From assembly GCF_011043545.1 (NCBI RefSeq), contig NZ_JAAKGP010000004.1, forward strand, positions 62,001 to 126,000: a DNA stretch of 64,000 nucleotides. Reading direction: 5' to 3'. Origin of the DNA: Rhodobacter sp. SGA-6-6 (GTDB taxonomy: Bacteria; Pseudomonadota; Alphaproteobacteria; Rhodobacterales; Rhodobacteraceae). The notes beneath the pieces are model-generated. The model ran no database searches and was not told the DNA's origin. It worked only from the letters and a program-made list of their open reading frames with translations. Made by a program: the position numbers and the translations under genes. Positions 17,572 to 26,394 of this stretch are shown one piece after another. Each line of letters opens with the position of its first letter. The first letter of the stretch is position 1.

Positions 17572-18618
17572 ATGCGCCCCTTGCCCGCCCTCGCCGCGCT
17601 TTTCGCACTGTCCCTGCCTGCCGCGGCCAACGACGGCTGGGGCGGCCTCTCCGCCACCGGGCTGACCTTCGGCCGGACCGATGCTGTGGCGATGCTGGAG
17701 GAAGACCTGTTCATCAGCCCCGGGAAGGTCTCGGTCGACTACCTCTTCCGCAACACCACCGATGCCGATATCACCGGCGAGGTGATCTTCCCCCTTCCCC
17801 CGGTCCCGGTCTGGTCCGGCTACGAGGGGATGATGAACCTGCCCGAGGACCTGACCCGCGACAACCTGGTGGAATTCACCGCCACGGTGGACGGCCTGCC
17901 GGTGGCGGTGAAGATCGACCGCATCGCCGTGCTGGAGGAGCCCTGGGACGAGAACCGTCCGCCCTCGGCGCAATACGACAACCCGGGCCGCGAGGTGACC
18001 GCCGATCTGGACCGGCTGGGCCTGCCGCTGACGCTGGAGGTGGAGACCCTGCGCGCGGCGCTGATGGCGCTTGGCCCCGAGCAGCAGGCCGAGGTCTCCG
18101 CACTCGGGCTGGCGGAATACATTCCCGCCGATCCGGCCGCGGGCCTCCCCGCGGAGGTCTGGGCCGCCTGGTCCATCGTCACCCGCTACCACTGGACCCA
18201 GACCTTCCCGGCCGGGCAGGAGGTGCGGGTGCACCACGACTACCTGAACCTGCCGCCGGGCGGGCTGTTCTACTGGTCCGAGCCGCCCGAGGACTGGCAG
18301 CACTACCTGCGCGAGATGTATTGCATCGACCAGGGCACCTCGAAGGCCATCCTCAAGGCGCTGGAACAGCCGGACCCGGAGTCCGGCAACTACGGCACCG
18401 CCTTCAACATCTCCTACGTCCTGCGCACCGCGAACAGCTGGGCCGGACCCATCGGCAAGTTCCGCCTGACGCTGGACAAGGGCGCGGCGGAGAACGTGAT
18501 CTCGCTTTGCGCGGAGGGGGTGAGGAAGACCGGGCCGACCACCTTCGTGGTGGAGAAGACCGACTACACCCCGGAGCGTGACCTGCAGGTGCTGGTGGTG
18601 GTGCCGATCAGGGATTAG
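17572..18618 (+). CDS. DUF4424 exported protein
   Basis: A 348-residue exported protein of unknown function. Signal peptide MRPLPALAALFALSLPAAA, cleavage before NDG. The mature part is predicted beta-rich. It has the family's conserved opening (LSATGLTFGRTDAVAMLEED, then ISVDY-like VSVDYLFRNTT) and a YHWTQTFPAGQEVRVHH stretch resembling the start of chaperone-like Ig folds. Four Cys near the C-terminus (MYCIDQGT, ISLCAEG and others) could form disulfides. AGGAG lies five bases before the start. The TAG stop is the first codon of a GC hairpin. It stands alone; no neighbour suggests a role. Confidence 0.8.
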   Translation: MRPLPALAALFALSLPAAANDGWGGLSATGLTFGRTDAVAMLEEDLFISPGKVSVDYLFRNTTDADITGEVIFPLPPVPVWSGYEGMMNLPEDLTRDNLVEFTATVDGLPVAVKIDRIAVLEEPWDENRPPSAQYDNPGREVTADLDRLGLPLTLEVETLRAALMALGPEQQAEVSALGLAEYIPADPAAGLPAEVWAAWSIVTRYHWTQTFPAGQEVRVHHDYLNLPPGGLFYWSEPPEDWQHYLREMYCIDQGTSKAILKALEQPDPESGNYGTAFNISYVLRTANSWAGPIGKFRLTLDKGAAENVISLCAEGVRKTGPTTFVVEKTDYTPERDLQVLVVVPIRD

Positions 18619-18640
18619 GGCGGGGCGGGAAGGCCCGCCC
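18616..18640 (+). repeat. Stop-codon hairpin repeat, variant
   Basis: TAG of the DUF4424 gene leads straight into GGGCGGG/CCCGCCC (18623-18629 and 18634-18640) with loop AAGG. The start TAGGGCGGGG is shared with the elements at 9633 and 28407, but the loop-side half differs. It is probably a member of the same 3'-end hairpin family. Confidence 0.55.
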
Positions 18641-18667
18641 GGAGAATGTGGCCATCCGCGCAACGGA

Positions 18668-18832
18668 GGCCGGCGCCCGACCGCGGGTGGGCGCTGCCAA
18701 CGGTGCGCGGACAGCGCTTTATGGTGCGGCCTCTCCCCGGGTGGAGCGGAGACCAACGGCGCGGAAGCGCCCGCCCGGTGGGCGGTCGGGCGCTGGCCGG
18801 GGCGGCTGGCGCCGCTGTTAACCCGGCCGGGA
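18668..18832 (-). repeat. Four-hairpin 3' repeat element, degenerate copy E
   Basis: In the 317-base spacer between the convergent DUF4424 and MttB-family genes. The arms of the central stem survive: GGCCGGCGCCCGAC (18668-18681) and GTCGGGCGCTGGCC (18785-18798), one mismatch. GAAGCGCCCGCC of the inner hairpin is present, but about 80 bases of other sequence separate the arms. The GCCTCGC stem is missing and the GGCGAAGGC stem is eroded (near 18872-18885). It keeps the orientation of the intact copies, pointing at the stop of the gene at 18936. I see no gene in the rest of the spacer. Confidence 0.55.
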
Positions 18833-18935
18833 CTTCAATCCGGCGTTGCGCGCAGGCACTCCATTCCCAATGGCGGCGAAAGGCTTTTGTGCCGATGTCT
18901 CCATCGCACGAAAGAAGCGGCTCCGGCTCCGCACC

Positions 18936-20432
18936 CTAGTCCAGCGGCGGCGCGCCGCCCTCGGCGGTGCGGCGGGCGATCAGAGGGGCGAGCCGTTCCT
19001 CCGCCTCCGCCGCGCCGGCCGGGGGCTGCGCCTCGGCCAGGATGTGCTGCCAGACCGCGGTGGCGCGCTGGTCGGACCCCTGCGCCCCTGCGGCCTCCCA
19101 GGTGCCGTGGTTGGTCAGGTCGGCCAGCAGCGGCGCGTAGAAGGCGCCCTCGTAGCGTTCCATCGTATGGGCGGCGGCGAAGAAATGCCCGCCGGGGGCC
19201 ACCTCGGCCAGCGCCTCCAGCGCCAGGTCCGGCTCTTCCGCGCCGGTGGGGCGGCACATCTCGGCCAGCACCTGCAGCGTCTCGATGTCGTTGACGAACT
19301 TCTCGTAGCCGAAGGTCAGCCCGCCCTCCAGCCAGCCGGCGGCGTGCAGCACCATGGTCGCCTGCGCCAGCATCGCGCCCCAAAGGGCATGGTCGGTCTC
19401 CTGCGCGCCCTGCATGTCGGCGGTGTTCGAGGCCGAGCCCGAGGCCGAGCGCCAGGGCAGCCCGATGTGCCGGGCCAGCTGGCCGCTGCCCAGCTGCATC
19501 TTCAGATGCTCGGGCGTGCCGAAGGCCGGGGCGCCCGACTTCAGGTCGACGTTGGAGGAGAAGCCGCCATAGCTGACCGGCGCCCCCGGCTTCGCCATCT
19601 GCGACAGCACGATCCCCGCCAGCGCCTCGGCATGTTGCAGCACCAGCGCGCCGGCCACGGTGACCGGGGCCATGGCGCCGGCAAGGCAGAACGGCGTGAT
19701 CACCGCCATCTGCCCGGCGCGGGCGAAGTCGATCACCCCCTGCGCCATCGGCTTGTCGAGCATCCGCGGCGAGTTGGAGTTGATCACCGTGTAACACCAG
19801 CTGCCCGCCCGCCAGTCGTCCTCGGACAGGTCAAGGCCGGTGCGGATCATCTCGAAGCAGTCCTCCACCTGGCCGCGGCCGCGGGAGAAGACGAACATCG
19901 GCTTGTCGGAATGGACCATCTGGCCGCGGGTCATCGCGTAGTGGCGCAGATGCGGCGGGATGTCCTGCGGCTCGGCGGCGGAGCCGAGAAAATGGATCAC
20001 GTCGAAATGCTGCTGGAGGATCAACGTCTCGTGGAACGCCTCCAGGCTTCCGGGGCGGCGGCCGCGCCGCCGGTCGGTCACGTTGGGACAGCCGGAGCCG
20101 GGGCCGAACAGCACCTGCCCGGGGGCATAGTCGCGGGCGCGGGCCGGGTTGGCCGCCATCAGCCGCCAGGAGCGCGGCGCGGTGCGCAGCGCCTCGGCGA
20201 CGATCTCGAGGCCGATGAAGACCATGTCCTCCTGCACCCGCGCCCCGGCGGCGGCAAGGATCTCGCGCGCCTCGGGCAGAAGGATGCGCAGGCCGAGGTC
20301 GCGCAGCACCTCCAGCGCCGCCTCGTGCAGCCGGGCCACCCGTTCCTCGGGCCACAGCGGCTGCGGCGCGAAGGGGTTGGCCAGATGGGTGTAATCGGTT
20401 GCGCGGAGGGTGCGGATTCTCTTGCGTGCCAT
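18936..20432 (-). CDS. Trimethylamine methyltransferase (MttB)-family protein, non-pyrrolysine
   Basis: A 498-residue cytoplasmic TIM-barrel protein of the MttB superfamily, which transfers methyl groups from quaternary or tertiary amines to a corrinoid protein. Recognisable segments are EAALEVLRDLGLRIL near the N-terminus, SDKPMFVFSRG, and KPGAPVSYGGFSSNVDLKSGAPAFGTPE with ASGSASNTADMQGAQE. No in-frame amber codon occurs, so it lacks pyrrolysine, as do the glycine betaine (MtgB) and other non-Pyl members. No corrinoid protein, RamA or methyltetrahydrofolate methyltransferase lies nearby, so its partner is elsewhere or its chemistry differs. Substrate unknown; betaine-like compounds are plausible but unproven. 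Confidence 0.85.
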   Translation of the reverse strand: MARKRIRTLRATDYTHLANPFAPQPLWPEERVARLHEAALEVLRDLGLRILLPEAREILAAAGARVQEDMVFIGLEIVAEALRTAPRSWRLMAANPARARDYAPGQVLFGPGSGCPNVTDRRRGRRPGSLEAFHETLILQQHFDVIHFLGSAAEPQDIPPHLRHYAMTRGQMVHSDKPMFVFSRGRGQVEDCFEMIRTGLDLSEDDWRAGSWCYTVINSNSPRMLDKPMAQGVIDFARAGQMAVITPFCLAGAMAPVTVAGALVLQHAEALAGIVLSQMAKPGAPVSYGGFSSNVDLKSGAPAFGTPEHLKMQLGSGQLARHIGLPWRSASGSASNTADMQGAQETDHALWGAMLAQATMVLHAAGWLEGGLTFGYEKFVNDIETLQVLAEMCRPTGAEEPDLALEALAEVAPGGHFFAAAHTMERYEGAFYAPLLADLTNHGTWEAAGAQGSDQRATAVWQHILAEAQPPAGAAEAEERLAPLIARRTAEGGAPPLD

Positions 20433-20513
20433 GGGGTGAGGCTAGCGGCGCCCGGGCGGGATGCTTGCCGGAAAGCGACACCTCGTTCAGGCGGGATCGG
20501 AACTCGCCACGAC

Positions 20514-20728
20514 CCGGCCGGGCGGGATCAGGCGAGGCACTGCCTCGCCCCCGCCCGTGCGCAGCAGCGGCACCCGGAGACATCGGTCACGCGAAACTAC
20601 GAGAGGCCAGCGCCCGACCCGGCGGGCGAGAAGCGCCCGCCGAGGGCGGGGCGGGCGCTGGCCGGGACTTGTGGTCCCGGCCGGGATGGTTGAACCGTTG
20701 CGCCGTGGCGAAGGCGATGGCCTTCGCC
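20514..20728 (-). repeat. Four-hairpin 3' repeat element, copy C
   Basis: In the 326-base spacer between the MttB-family start (20432) and the MFS stop (20759). On the minus strand it begins 31 bases past that stop. The second stem reads GGCCGGGAC/GTCCCGGCC instead of GGCCGGGCC/GGCCCGGCC: both sides changed and pairing is kept. The first stem keeps GGCGAAGGC/GCCTTCGCC but its loop is GATG instead of ACGC. The rest of the spacer (20433-20513) shows no gene. Confidence 0.85.
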
Positions 20729-20758
20729 AGAGAAGCGCGGGAAAGAACGAGGCGCCCC

Positions 20759-21997
20759 TCAAGCCGCCTGCGCCATCAGCGGCCGCTCCCGCACCGGCAG
20801 ATGCACCAGCGCCGAGAAGGCGCCCACGCCGACGCCGATCCACCAGACCAGCGTGTAATCCCCGTTCAGGTCGTAGAGCTTGCCGCCCAGCCAGACCCCC
20901 AGGAAGCCGCCGATCTGGTGGCTCAGGAAGACGAAGCCGTAAAGCGTGCCCATGTAGCGGATGCCGTAGATATGCGCGACCAAGCCCGAGGTCAGCGGCA
21001 CCGTCGCCAGCCACAAGGCCCCCATCACCGCCGAGAACACCAGCACCGAGGCCGGCGTGATCGGCAACAGGATGAACACCGCCGCCGCCAGCGTCCGCCC
21101 GGTGTAGATCGCCGCCAGCAGGTATTTCTTGGTGTAGCGCTTGCCCAGCCAGCCTGCGAGCACCGTGCCGACAATGTTGAACACCCCGATCACCGCGATG
21201 GAGACCGCGCCCAGCGTCGAGGTCGCGGTGATGCCGATCATGCTCAGCATCCCGCCGGGGTCGATCGGACCGCAAAGCTCGGTCACGAAGGCGGGGAAAT
21301 GGGCGGTGATGAAGGCCAGCTGGTAGCCGCAGGAGAAGAAGCCCAGGAAGATCAGCGTATAGGAAGGGTCGCGGATCGCCTTGACCAGCACCTGCCCCAT
21401 GCTCTCCTCCAGCTCCTGCCGCGAGGCCAGCCTGGGCGAGCGGATGAAGGGCAGCGCGAACAGACTGCACAGGATGATCGCGGCGAAGACCAGGAACACC
21501 GACTGCCATGGCATGTGCTGCAGCAGCAGCTCGGCGAAAGGCGCGCCGATCACCTGCCCGGCCGAGCCGGCGGCGGTGCCGATGCCCAAGGCCATGCTGC
21601 GATGCTCGGGCGCTGCGGCACGGCCGACGATGGCCAGGATCACCCCGAAGCCGGTGCCGGCGATGCCGAAGCCGACCAGGATCTCCAGCAGCTGATGCTG
21701 CCCCGGCGTCACCGCGAAGGACGACAGCACCAGCCCCGCCGCATACATCAGCGCCCCGGCCACGATGGCCTTCCGGTCGCCGAAACGCTCGGCCACCATG
21801 CCGAACAGCGGCTGGCCGATGCCCCAGGCCAGGTTCTGGATGGCGATGGCCAGGCTAAACTCGGCCCGGGCCCAGCCGAAACCCTCGGCGATGGGAATCT
21901 GGAACACGCCGAAGCTGGCGCGGATGGCGAAGCCCAGCATCAGGATCACCGATCCGGCGATCAGCACCGGGGTGAAAAGCGGGGCCTTGCTCTGCAT
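20759..21997 (-). CDS. Major facilitator superfamily transporter, monocarboxylate/oxalate-formate-like
   Basis: A 412-residue inner-membrane transporter with twelve predicted helices. GFAIRASFGVFQIPIAEGFGW near the N-terminus, GMVAERFGDRKAIVAGAL (loop 2-3) and GYQLAFITAHFPAFVTELCG place it with the OFA/MCT-like MFS members that move carboxylates. The start at 21997 follows AGGAG by eight bases. A perfect 10-bp hairpin (22024-22046) lies in the leader. It is divergent from the alpha-glucosidase gene. Copy C of the four-hairpin repeat follows its stop. The substrate is not determinable; a monocarboxylate is likely. Confidence 0.85.
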   Translation of the reverse strand: MQSKAPLFTPVLIAGSVILMLGFAIRASFGVFQIPIAEGFGWARAEFSLAIAIQNLAWGIGQPLFGMVAERFGDRKAIVAGALMYAAGLVLSSFAVTPGQHQLLEILVGFGIAGTGFGVILAIVGRAAAPEHRSMALGIGTAAGSAGQVIGAPFAELLLQHMPWQSVFLVFAAIILCSLFALPFIRSPRLASRQELEESMGQVLVKAIRDPSYTLIFLGFFSCGYQLAFITAHFPAFVTELCGPIDPGGMLSMIGITATSTLGAVSIAVIGVFNIVGTVLAGWLGKRYTKKYLLAAIYTGRTLAAAVFILLPITPASVLVFSAVMGALWLATVPLTSGLVAHIYGIRYMGTLYGFVFLSHQIGGFLGVWLGGKLYDLNGDYTLVWWIGVGVGAFSALVHLPVRERPLMAQAA

Positions 21998-22023
21998 CGG
22001 ACATCTCCTGCCGGGCGCCGGAT

Positions 22024-22046
22024 ACGGATTTTCGGCGAAAATCCGT
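22024..22046 (-). promoter_or_regulatory. Perfect hairpin in the leader of the MFS gene
   Basis: ACGGATTTTC and GAAAATCCGT pair over all 10 bases around a GGC loop, 27 bases upstream of the MFS start. The AAAA/TTTT core is unusual in this GC-rich DNA. Its place between any promoter and the ribosome site suggests an operator or a leader RNA structure. A function cannot be shown. Confidence 0.45.
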
Positions 22047-22197
22047 CGCGCGGGGCGGAAGGTGCAGCCCCCCGCCGGAATGGTCAAATGCAGAATTGTG
22101 ATGCAGACAATCATCGGTTCCGCCCCGCGCGCCCGCTTGCCCCTTGCGGCCCGCAAGGCGGCGGCTAGGAAGGGCGGAGGGCGCGAAGGGGGCAGGC

Positions 22198-23808
22198 ATG
22201 GCGGAGTGGTGGAAGGGGGCGGTGACCTATCAGGTCTATCCGCGGTCGTTCCAGGACAGCGACGGCGACGGGGTGGGCGACCTGAAGGGCATCGCCGCGC
22301 GGCTGCCCTATCTGGCCGGGCTGGGGGTGGACTGCATCTGGCTGTCGCCCTTCTTCCGCAGCCCGATGAAGGACATGGGCTACGACGTCAGCGACTATTG
22401 CGACGTCGACCCGGTCTTCGGCACCCTGGCCGATTTCGACGCGCTGGTGGCGCGGGCCCATGCCCTTGGCCTGAAGGTGATCATCGACCAGGTGCTGAGC
22501 CATTCGTCGGACCGGCACCCCTTCTTCGCCGAAAGCCGCGCCGCGCGGACGGGACCCAGGGCCGACTGGTATGTCTGGGCCGACCCGCGCCACGACGGCA
22601 CCCCGCCCAGCAACTGGCTTTCCGTCTTCGGCGGCCCGGCCTGGACCTGGGACGCCCGCCGCCACCAGTTCTACCTGCACAACTTCCTGAGCAGCCAGCC
22701 CGACTTCAACTACCACAACCCCGAGGTGCAGGACTGGGCGCTGTCCACCCTGCGCTTCTGGCTGGACCGCGGGGTGAACGGCTTCCGGCTGGACACGGTG
22801 AACTACTTCTTCCACGACCCGCTCTTCCGCGACAACCCGGCCGACTACCGGGTGAAGACCAAGCCCGAGGACAATCCCTACGGGATGCAATACCACCTCT
22901 TCGACAAGAACCGGCCCGAGAACCTGGCCTGGCTGGAGCGCATCCGCGGCGTGCTGGACGAATACGGCGCGGCGGCAGTGGGCGAGATGGGCGAATCCCA
23001 CCACGCCATCCGCATGATGGGCGACTACACCGCCCCCGGCCGGCTGCAGCAATGCTACAGCTTCGAGATGCTGGGCAACGACTTCTCCCCCGCCTTCTTC
23101 CGCAGCCGGATCGAGGGCTTCTTCGCCGGCGCGCCGCAGGGCTGGCCGATGTGGGCCTTCTCCAACCACGACGTGCCGCGCCACGCCGGACGCTGGGCGA
23201 AGCACGGCGCCAGCCCGGAGGCGCTGGCGAAGCAGGCGGCGGCGCTGCTCTTGTCCTTCGAGGGCTCGATCTGCCTCTGGCAGGGCGAGGAACTGGGCCA
23301 GACCGACACCGACCTCGCCTTCGGCGAGCTGACCGACCCGCAGGGCATCGCCTTCTGGCCCGCGCCGATGGGCCGGGACGGGACGCGGACGCCGATGGTC
23401 TGGGACGGGTCGGATCAGGGCGGCTTCACCACCGGCAAGCCCTGGCTGCCGGTCAAGCCGCCGCAACGGGCGCGGAACGTGGCGGGACAGGAGGGACGGC
23501 AGGGTTCGGTGCTGGAGCACTATCGGGCGATGCTGGCATACCGCCAAGGCTCCGAGGCGCTGAAATCCGGCCGGACCCGGTTTTTCGACAGCCCCGGCCC
23601 GGTTCTGGCCTTCCAGCGCGGCGAGGGGCCGGGGGCGCTGCTCTGCGTGTTCAACCTCTCCCCGGCGGCAACGGCGGTGACGGTGGAAGGGGCGGCCCCG
23701 CCCGAAGGCCCCTCGCTTTCCGCCCATCTGGACGGCCCCACCCTCCACCTCGGCCCCAATGCCGCGGCCTTCCTGCCGGTGATCGGAACGGTGCGGCTGG
23801 GGGCCTGA
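22198..23808 (+). CDS. Alpha-glucosidase, GH13 family
   Basis: Cytoplasmic hydrolase of alpha-glucosides such as maltose, sucrose, trehalulose or isomaltose, related to rhizobial AglA and oligo-1,6-glucosidases. The 536-residue protein has the (beta/alpha)8 barrel with GH13 regions in order: ISHSS-like VLSHSSDRH near 100, nucleophile Asp199 in GFRLDTVN, acid/base Glu263 in VGEMGE, and Asp325 in FSNHDVPRH. QPDFNYHNPEVQ near 167 marks the alpha-glucosidase/oligo-1,6-glucosidase subgroup. No sugar transporter or LacI regulator adjoins it, unlike typical agl operons, so this is a stand-alone copy. Linkage preference cannot be told. Confidence 0.93.
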   Translation: MAEWWKGAVTYQVYPRSFQDSDGDGVGDLKGIAARLPYLAGLGVDCIWLSPFFRSPMKDMGYDVSDYCDVDPVFGTLADFDALVARAHALGLKVIIDQVLSHSSDRHPFFAESRAARTGPRADWYVWADPRHDGTPPSNWLSVFGGPAWTWDARRHQFYLHNFLSSQPDFNYHNPEVQDWALSTLRFWLDRGVNGFRLDTVNYFFHDPLFRDNPADYRVKTKPEDNPYGMQYHLFDKNRPENLAWLERIRGVLDEYGAAAVGEMGESHHAIRMMGDYTAPGRLQQCYSFEMLGNDFSPAFFRSRIEGFFAGAPQGWPMWAFSNHDVPRHAGRWAKHGASPEALAKQAAALLLSFEGSICLWQGEELGQTDTDLAFGELTDPQGIAFWPAPMGRDGTRTPMVWDGSDQGGFTTGKPWLPVKPPQRARNVAGQEGRQGSVLEHYRAMLAYRQGSEALKSGRTRFFDSPGPVLAFQRGEGPGALLCVFNLSPAATAVTVEGAAPPEGPSLSAHLDGPTLHLGPNAAAFLPVIGTVRLGA

Positions 23809-23851
23809 CCGGCTCCCGCCCCTGCATCGGCAGCGCCCGTCTCCGACCTTC

Positions 23852-23999
23852 GCCTCCGGCGGGGATATTTGGGGCAGGTGAATGGAAAGAGGCTCTCTTC
23901 TTGAAATTCACCTGCCACAAATATCCTCAGGGGGTTTGGGGGCAGAATGCCCCCATCGGCCGACAGCGGCCAAGGGAGACTCCGCCAGCCGCCACGACA
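23852..23999 (+). repeat. GGATATTT inverted-repeat element, copy 2 (reversed)
   Basis: Lies 44 bases past the alpha-glucosidase stop and before the convergent lactonase gene. It starts GCCTCCGGCGGGGATATTTG, carries the inner stem GGCAGGTGAA/TTCACCTGCC, closes with AAATATCC and ends with the GGGGGCA/TGCCCCC hairpin and GACTCCGCCAGCCGC. It is the mirror orientation of copies 1 and 3, but relative to the nearest upstream stop codon the orientation is the same. Confidence 0.75.
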
Positions 24000-24029
24000 A
24001 GGCTTGCGGCGGCAGCCGCTCCATTTGGA

Positions 24030-24884
24030 TCAGACCAGAACCCGCGGCTCCGGCAGCCCGCGAGACACGCCCGGCAGGGCGAAGACCTTGCCGGCATCCG
24101 GGCAGGCCGCCAGCGCCGCCGGCGACATCCCCTCCCGCGCGGTGGTGACGAACATCCGGTCCAGCCCCGGGCCGCCGAAGGCCGGGCAGGAGCTATGCGG
24201 CGCCCCCACCTCCACCGCCCGCAGGAAACGGCCGTCAGGGCCGTAGGCCGCCACCCGGCCCGCGCCCCATTGCGCCTGCCACATCGCCCCCTCGGCGTCG
24301 ATCACCGCGCCGTCGGGGTTGAGATCCTCAACCGAGAGGTCCAGGAACAGCTCCGGCTCCGCCGCCGGCCAGCCCTCGGCATCCAGCGCCACCTGCATCA
24401 CCCGCTGCGCCGCGGTGTCGGAGAAATGCGCGAAGCGGCCGTCCGGGGTGAAGCAGATTGAATTCGGGATGGTCAGCCCGGGAAACAGGCAGCGGACCTC
24501 GCCGCGATACCAGCGCCAGACCGCGCCCTTGCCGGGGTCCTCGCCGCCGCGCTTGCCCATGGTACTCCACCAGAACCCGCCCTGCCGGTCGGCGCGGCCG
24601 TCGTTCGACCGGGTGCCGAACCCGGCCTCCACCGTTGCCAGCCGCTCGCGCCGCCCGGAGGCAAGGTCGAAGCGGAAAAGCCCGCCCTCCCCCGCGATCA
24701 CCAATTCGTCGCGCGAGATCCAGCCGGCGGCCGAGACCATCTCGGGGAAGACCCATTCCTCGCCCCCCGCCGGGCCCTGCGACAGCAGCCGGCAGTGCAG
24801 GATGTCGAACCAGAACAATTGCCCGCGCTCCGGGTGCCAGAACGGCCCTTCTCCCAACTCGCAGGGGCGGGGATCGAAGATCAT
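24030..24884 (-). CDS. SMP-30/gluconolactonase-family sugar lactonase
   Basis: A 284-residue six-bladed beta-propeller, probably hydrolysing galactono-lactone (or a similar aldonolactone) to the acid. The opening [21 protein letters not shown] carries the metal-ligand Glu of the family. [18 protein letters not shown] and [20 protein letters not shown] hold the Asn and Asp ligands, and [10 protein letters not shown] the last conserved Asp. Its ATG overlaps the dgoA stop (ATGA). With dgoK and dgoA it fits galactose oxidation: lactone to galactonate, then KDGal phosphorylation and cleavage. The dehydrogenase and galactonate dehydratase steps are not in the window. Confidence 0.88.
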   Translation of the reverse strand: MIFDPRPCELGEGPFWHPERGQLFWFDILHCRLLSQGPAGGEEWVFPEMVSAAGWISRDELVIAGEGGLFRFDLASGRRERLATVEAGFGTRSNDGRADRQGGFWWSTMGKRGGEDPGKGAVWRWYRGEVRCLFPGLTIPNSICFTPDGRFAHFSDTAAQRVMQVALDAEGWPAAEPELFLDLSVEDLNPDGAVIDAEGAMWQAQWGAGRVAAYGPDGRFLRAVEVGAPHSSCPAFGGPGLDRMFVTTAREGMSPAALAACPDAGKVFALPGVSRGLPEPRVLV

Positions 24885-25486
24885 CGGGCGGCCCCCCAGG
24901 CGGAGACGATCTCCTTCGCGCGGACGGCGATCTCCGCGGCCGGCAGGCCCGGGCTGTAAAGCGCCGTGCCGATGCCGAAGCCATCCGCCCCGGCGGCAAT
25001 CCACTGCGCGAAATTCGCCGGCCCCGCGCCGCCGACGGCATAGACCTGTGTCCCCTTCGGCAGCACCGCCCGGATCGCCCTCAGCCCCTCCGGCCCGATC
25101 AGGGAACCGGGGAACAGCTTCAGCCCGGTCGCCCCGGCCCGCAACGCGGCGAAGCATTCGGTCGGGGTCATCACCCCGGGCCAGCTTTCCATCCCCAGCC
25201 GCCGGGTCTCGGCGATCACCTCGGGGTTGGCGTCGGGCGAGACCACCAGCGTCCCGCCGGCCTCGGCCACCGCCCGCACGTCCTGCGGCGTCAGCACCGT
25301 CCCGGCGCCGATCTGCGCCCGGTCGCCGAAGTCCCGCGCCATCGCCCCGATCGAGGCGAAGGGCTGCGGCGAGTTCAGCGGCACCTCGATCCGGGTGATC
25401 CCGGCCTCCACCAGCGCCCCGGCCACCGGCAGGGCCTCGGCCGGGGTCAGGCCGCGCAGGATGGCGATCAGCGGTCGGTGGGTCAT
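24881..25486 (-). CDS. dgoA: 2-dehydro-3-deoxy-6-phosphogalactonate aldolase
   Basis: Class I aldolase splitting KDPGal into pyruvate and glyceraldehyde 3-phosphate. The 201-residue trimer-type barrel matches KDPG/KDPGal aldolases. Glu34 in RIEVPLNSP is the base and Lys123 in GLKLFPG forms the Schiff base. [11 protein letters not shown] and SPDANPEVI are typical of the DgoA rather than the Eda branch. It starts at 25486, overlapping the dgoK stop by four bases, and its own stop overlaps the lactonase start, so the three genes form one translationally coupled operon. The KDPG aldolase alternative is made unlikely by the adjoining kinase. Confidence 0.92.
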   Translation of the reverse strand: MTHRPLIAILRGLTPAEALPVAGALVEAGITRIEVPLNSPQPFASIGAMARDFGDRAQIGAGTVLTPQDVRAVAEAGGTLVVSPDANPEVIAETRRLGMESWPGVMTPTECFAALRAGATGLKLFPGSLIGPEGLRAIRAVLPKGTQVYAVGGAGPANFAQWIAAGADGFGIGTALYSPGLPAAEIAVRAKEIVSAWGAAR

Positions 25487-26394
25487 GGCTCTATCCCGGG
25501 CAGGAGGGTGGCAAGGCCGGCAAGGCTGCACGCGGCGGCGGGCAGGGTTTCGGCCGGGTTGCCCTGCGCCGCCAGCGCGCGGGCATAGGCGGCGCAAAGG
25601 CCGGGGGAGCCGATCAGCATCACCCGCTGCCCCAGCCACCAGGGCCGCGCGCCGGCCAGTTCCATCCCGATCAGCAGACCCGACAGCCTGCCCCGTGCCG
25701 CGGCGGGCGCCAGTCCGGTCAGCAGGCTTTCGGCGCGGATCGAGAACAGCTTCGCCGCCCCCCGTTCGGGCCGCGACAGCGCATCGGACAGCGCCTCGTC
25801 GAAGGCGGCCTCGTCGGTCTCCTCGCCGCCCAGGCTGTGGCGCAGCACCGACTGGCGCGAGAGCAGGGCGAAGAGTTCGCCGGTCATGTAGGTCTGGAAG
25901 CCGACCACCTCGCCCGCGCTGACCCGGGCCCATTTGGAATGGGTGCCTGGCAGGCAGAAAACACCATCGAAATCCGGGTGCAGGGCCAGCGCCCCGGCGA
26001 TCTGGGTTTCTTCGCCGCGCATGACATCGGCGGGTTTCGCCTGGGAAAGCCCCGGGGCGATGAAGACCGCGATCCGCGGGTCGCGCGCGGGCGCCCGGAC
26101 CAGCCCGCCGGCGGCCAGCGGCGCGCAGGGGACGGCGCGGTAGGGCGCCTCGACCCAGCCCTGCCTTGCGCCGACCATCCCCGCCGCCAGCACCGGCGTG
26201 ACGCCGGGGCCGAGCCAGGGGCCGACCAGCCGCAGCAGCGCCGGCTCGAAGGCTTCGGGCGCCAGGCTGCCCATGCCCTCCTCCGACTCCGCCTCGGCCA
26301 GCACCTGCCCTCCGGGGCCGACCGCCCGCACCCGCAGGTTCGAGGTGCCCCAGTCGGCGGCGATCCAGCGGGGAGGGGAAGGGAGAATGCTCAT
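25483..26394 (-). CDS. dgoK: 2-dehydro-3-deoxygalactonokinase
   Basis: Phosphorylates 2-dehydro-3-deoxygalactonate with ATP, the step before the DgoA aldolase. The 303-residue protein has the DgoK fold: N-terminal phosphate loop [13 protein letters not shown] (about 11-23), [41 protein letters not shown] (ATP/substrate loop) and [11 protein letters not shown]. These motifs are specific for this family within the actin-like ATPase fold. It is first in the dgoK-dgoA-lactonase operon. A GGATATTT repeat and 250 bases separate it from the gene upstream. No regulator of the operon lies beside it. Confidence 0.93.
   Translation of the reverse strand: MSILPSPPRWIAADWGTSNLRVRAVGPGGQVLAEAESEEGMGSLAPEAFEPALLRLVGPWLGPGVTPVLAAGMVGARQGWVEAPYRAVPCAPLAAGGLVRAPARDPRIAVFIAPGLSQAKPADVMRGEETQIAGALALHPDFDGVFCLPGTHSKWARVSAGEVVGFQTYMTGELFALLSRQSVLRHSLGGEETDEAAFDEALSDALSRPERGAAKLFSIRAESLLTGLAPAAARGRLSGLLIGMELAGARPWWLGQRVMLIGSPGLCAAYARALAAQGNPAETLPAAACSLAGLATLLPGIEP

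Noticed and set aside
18936-20432. Pyrrolysine-containing MttB
   Set aside because: The frame has no in-frame TAG; it reads straight through as 498 sense codons.
20399-22168. Plus-strand open frame of 589 codons through repeat copy C and the MFS gene
   Set aside because: Antisense to twelve predicted membrane helices of a clear MFS protein; the product is His/Arg/Gln-rich.
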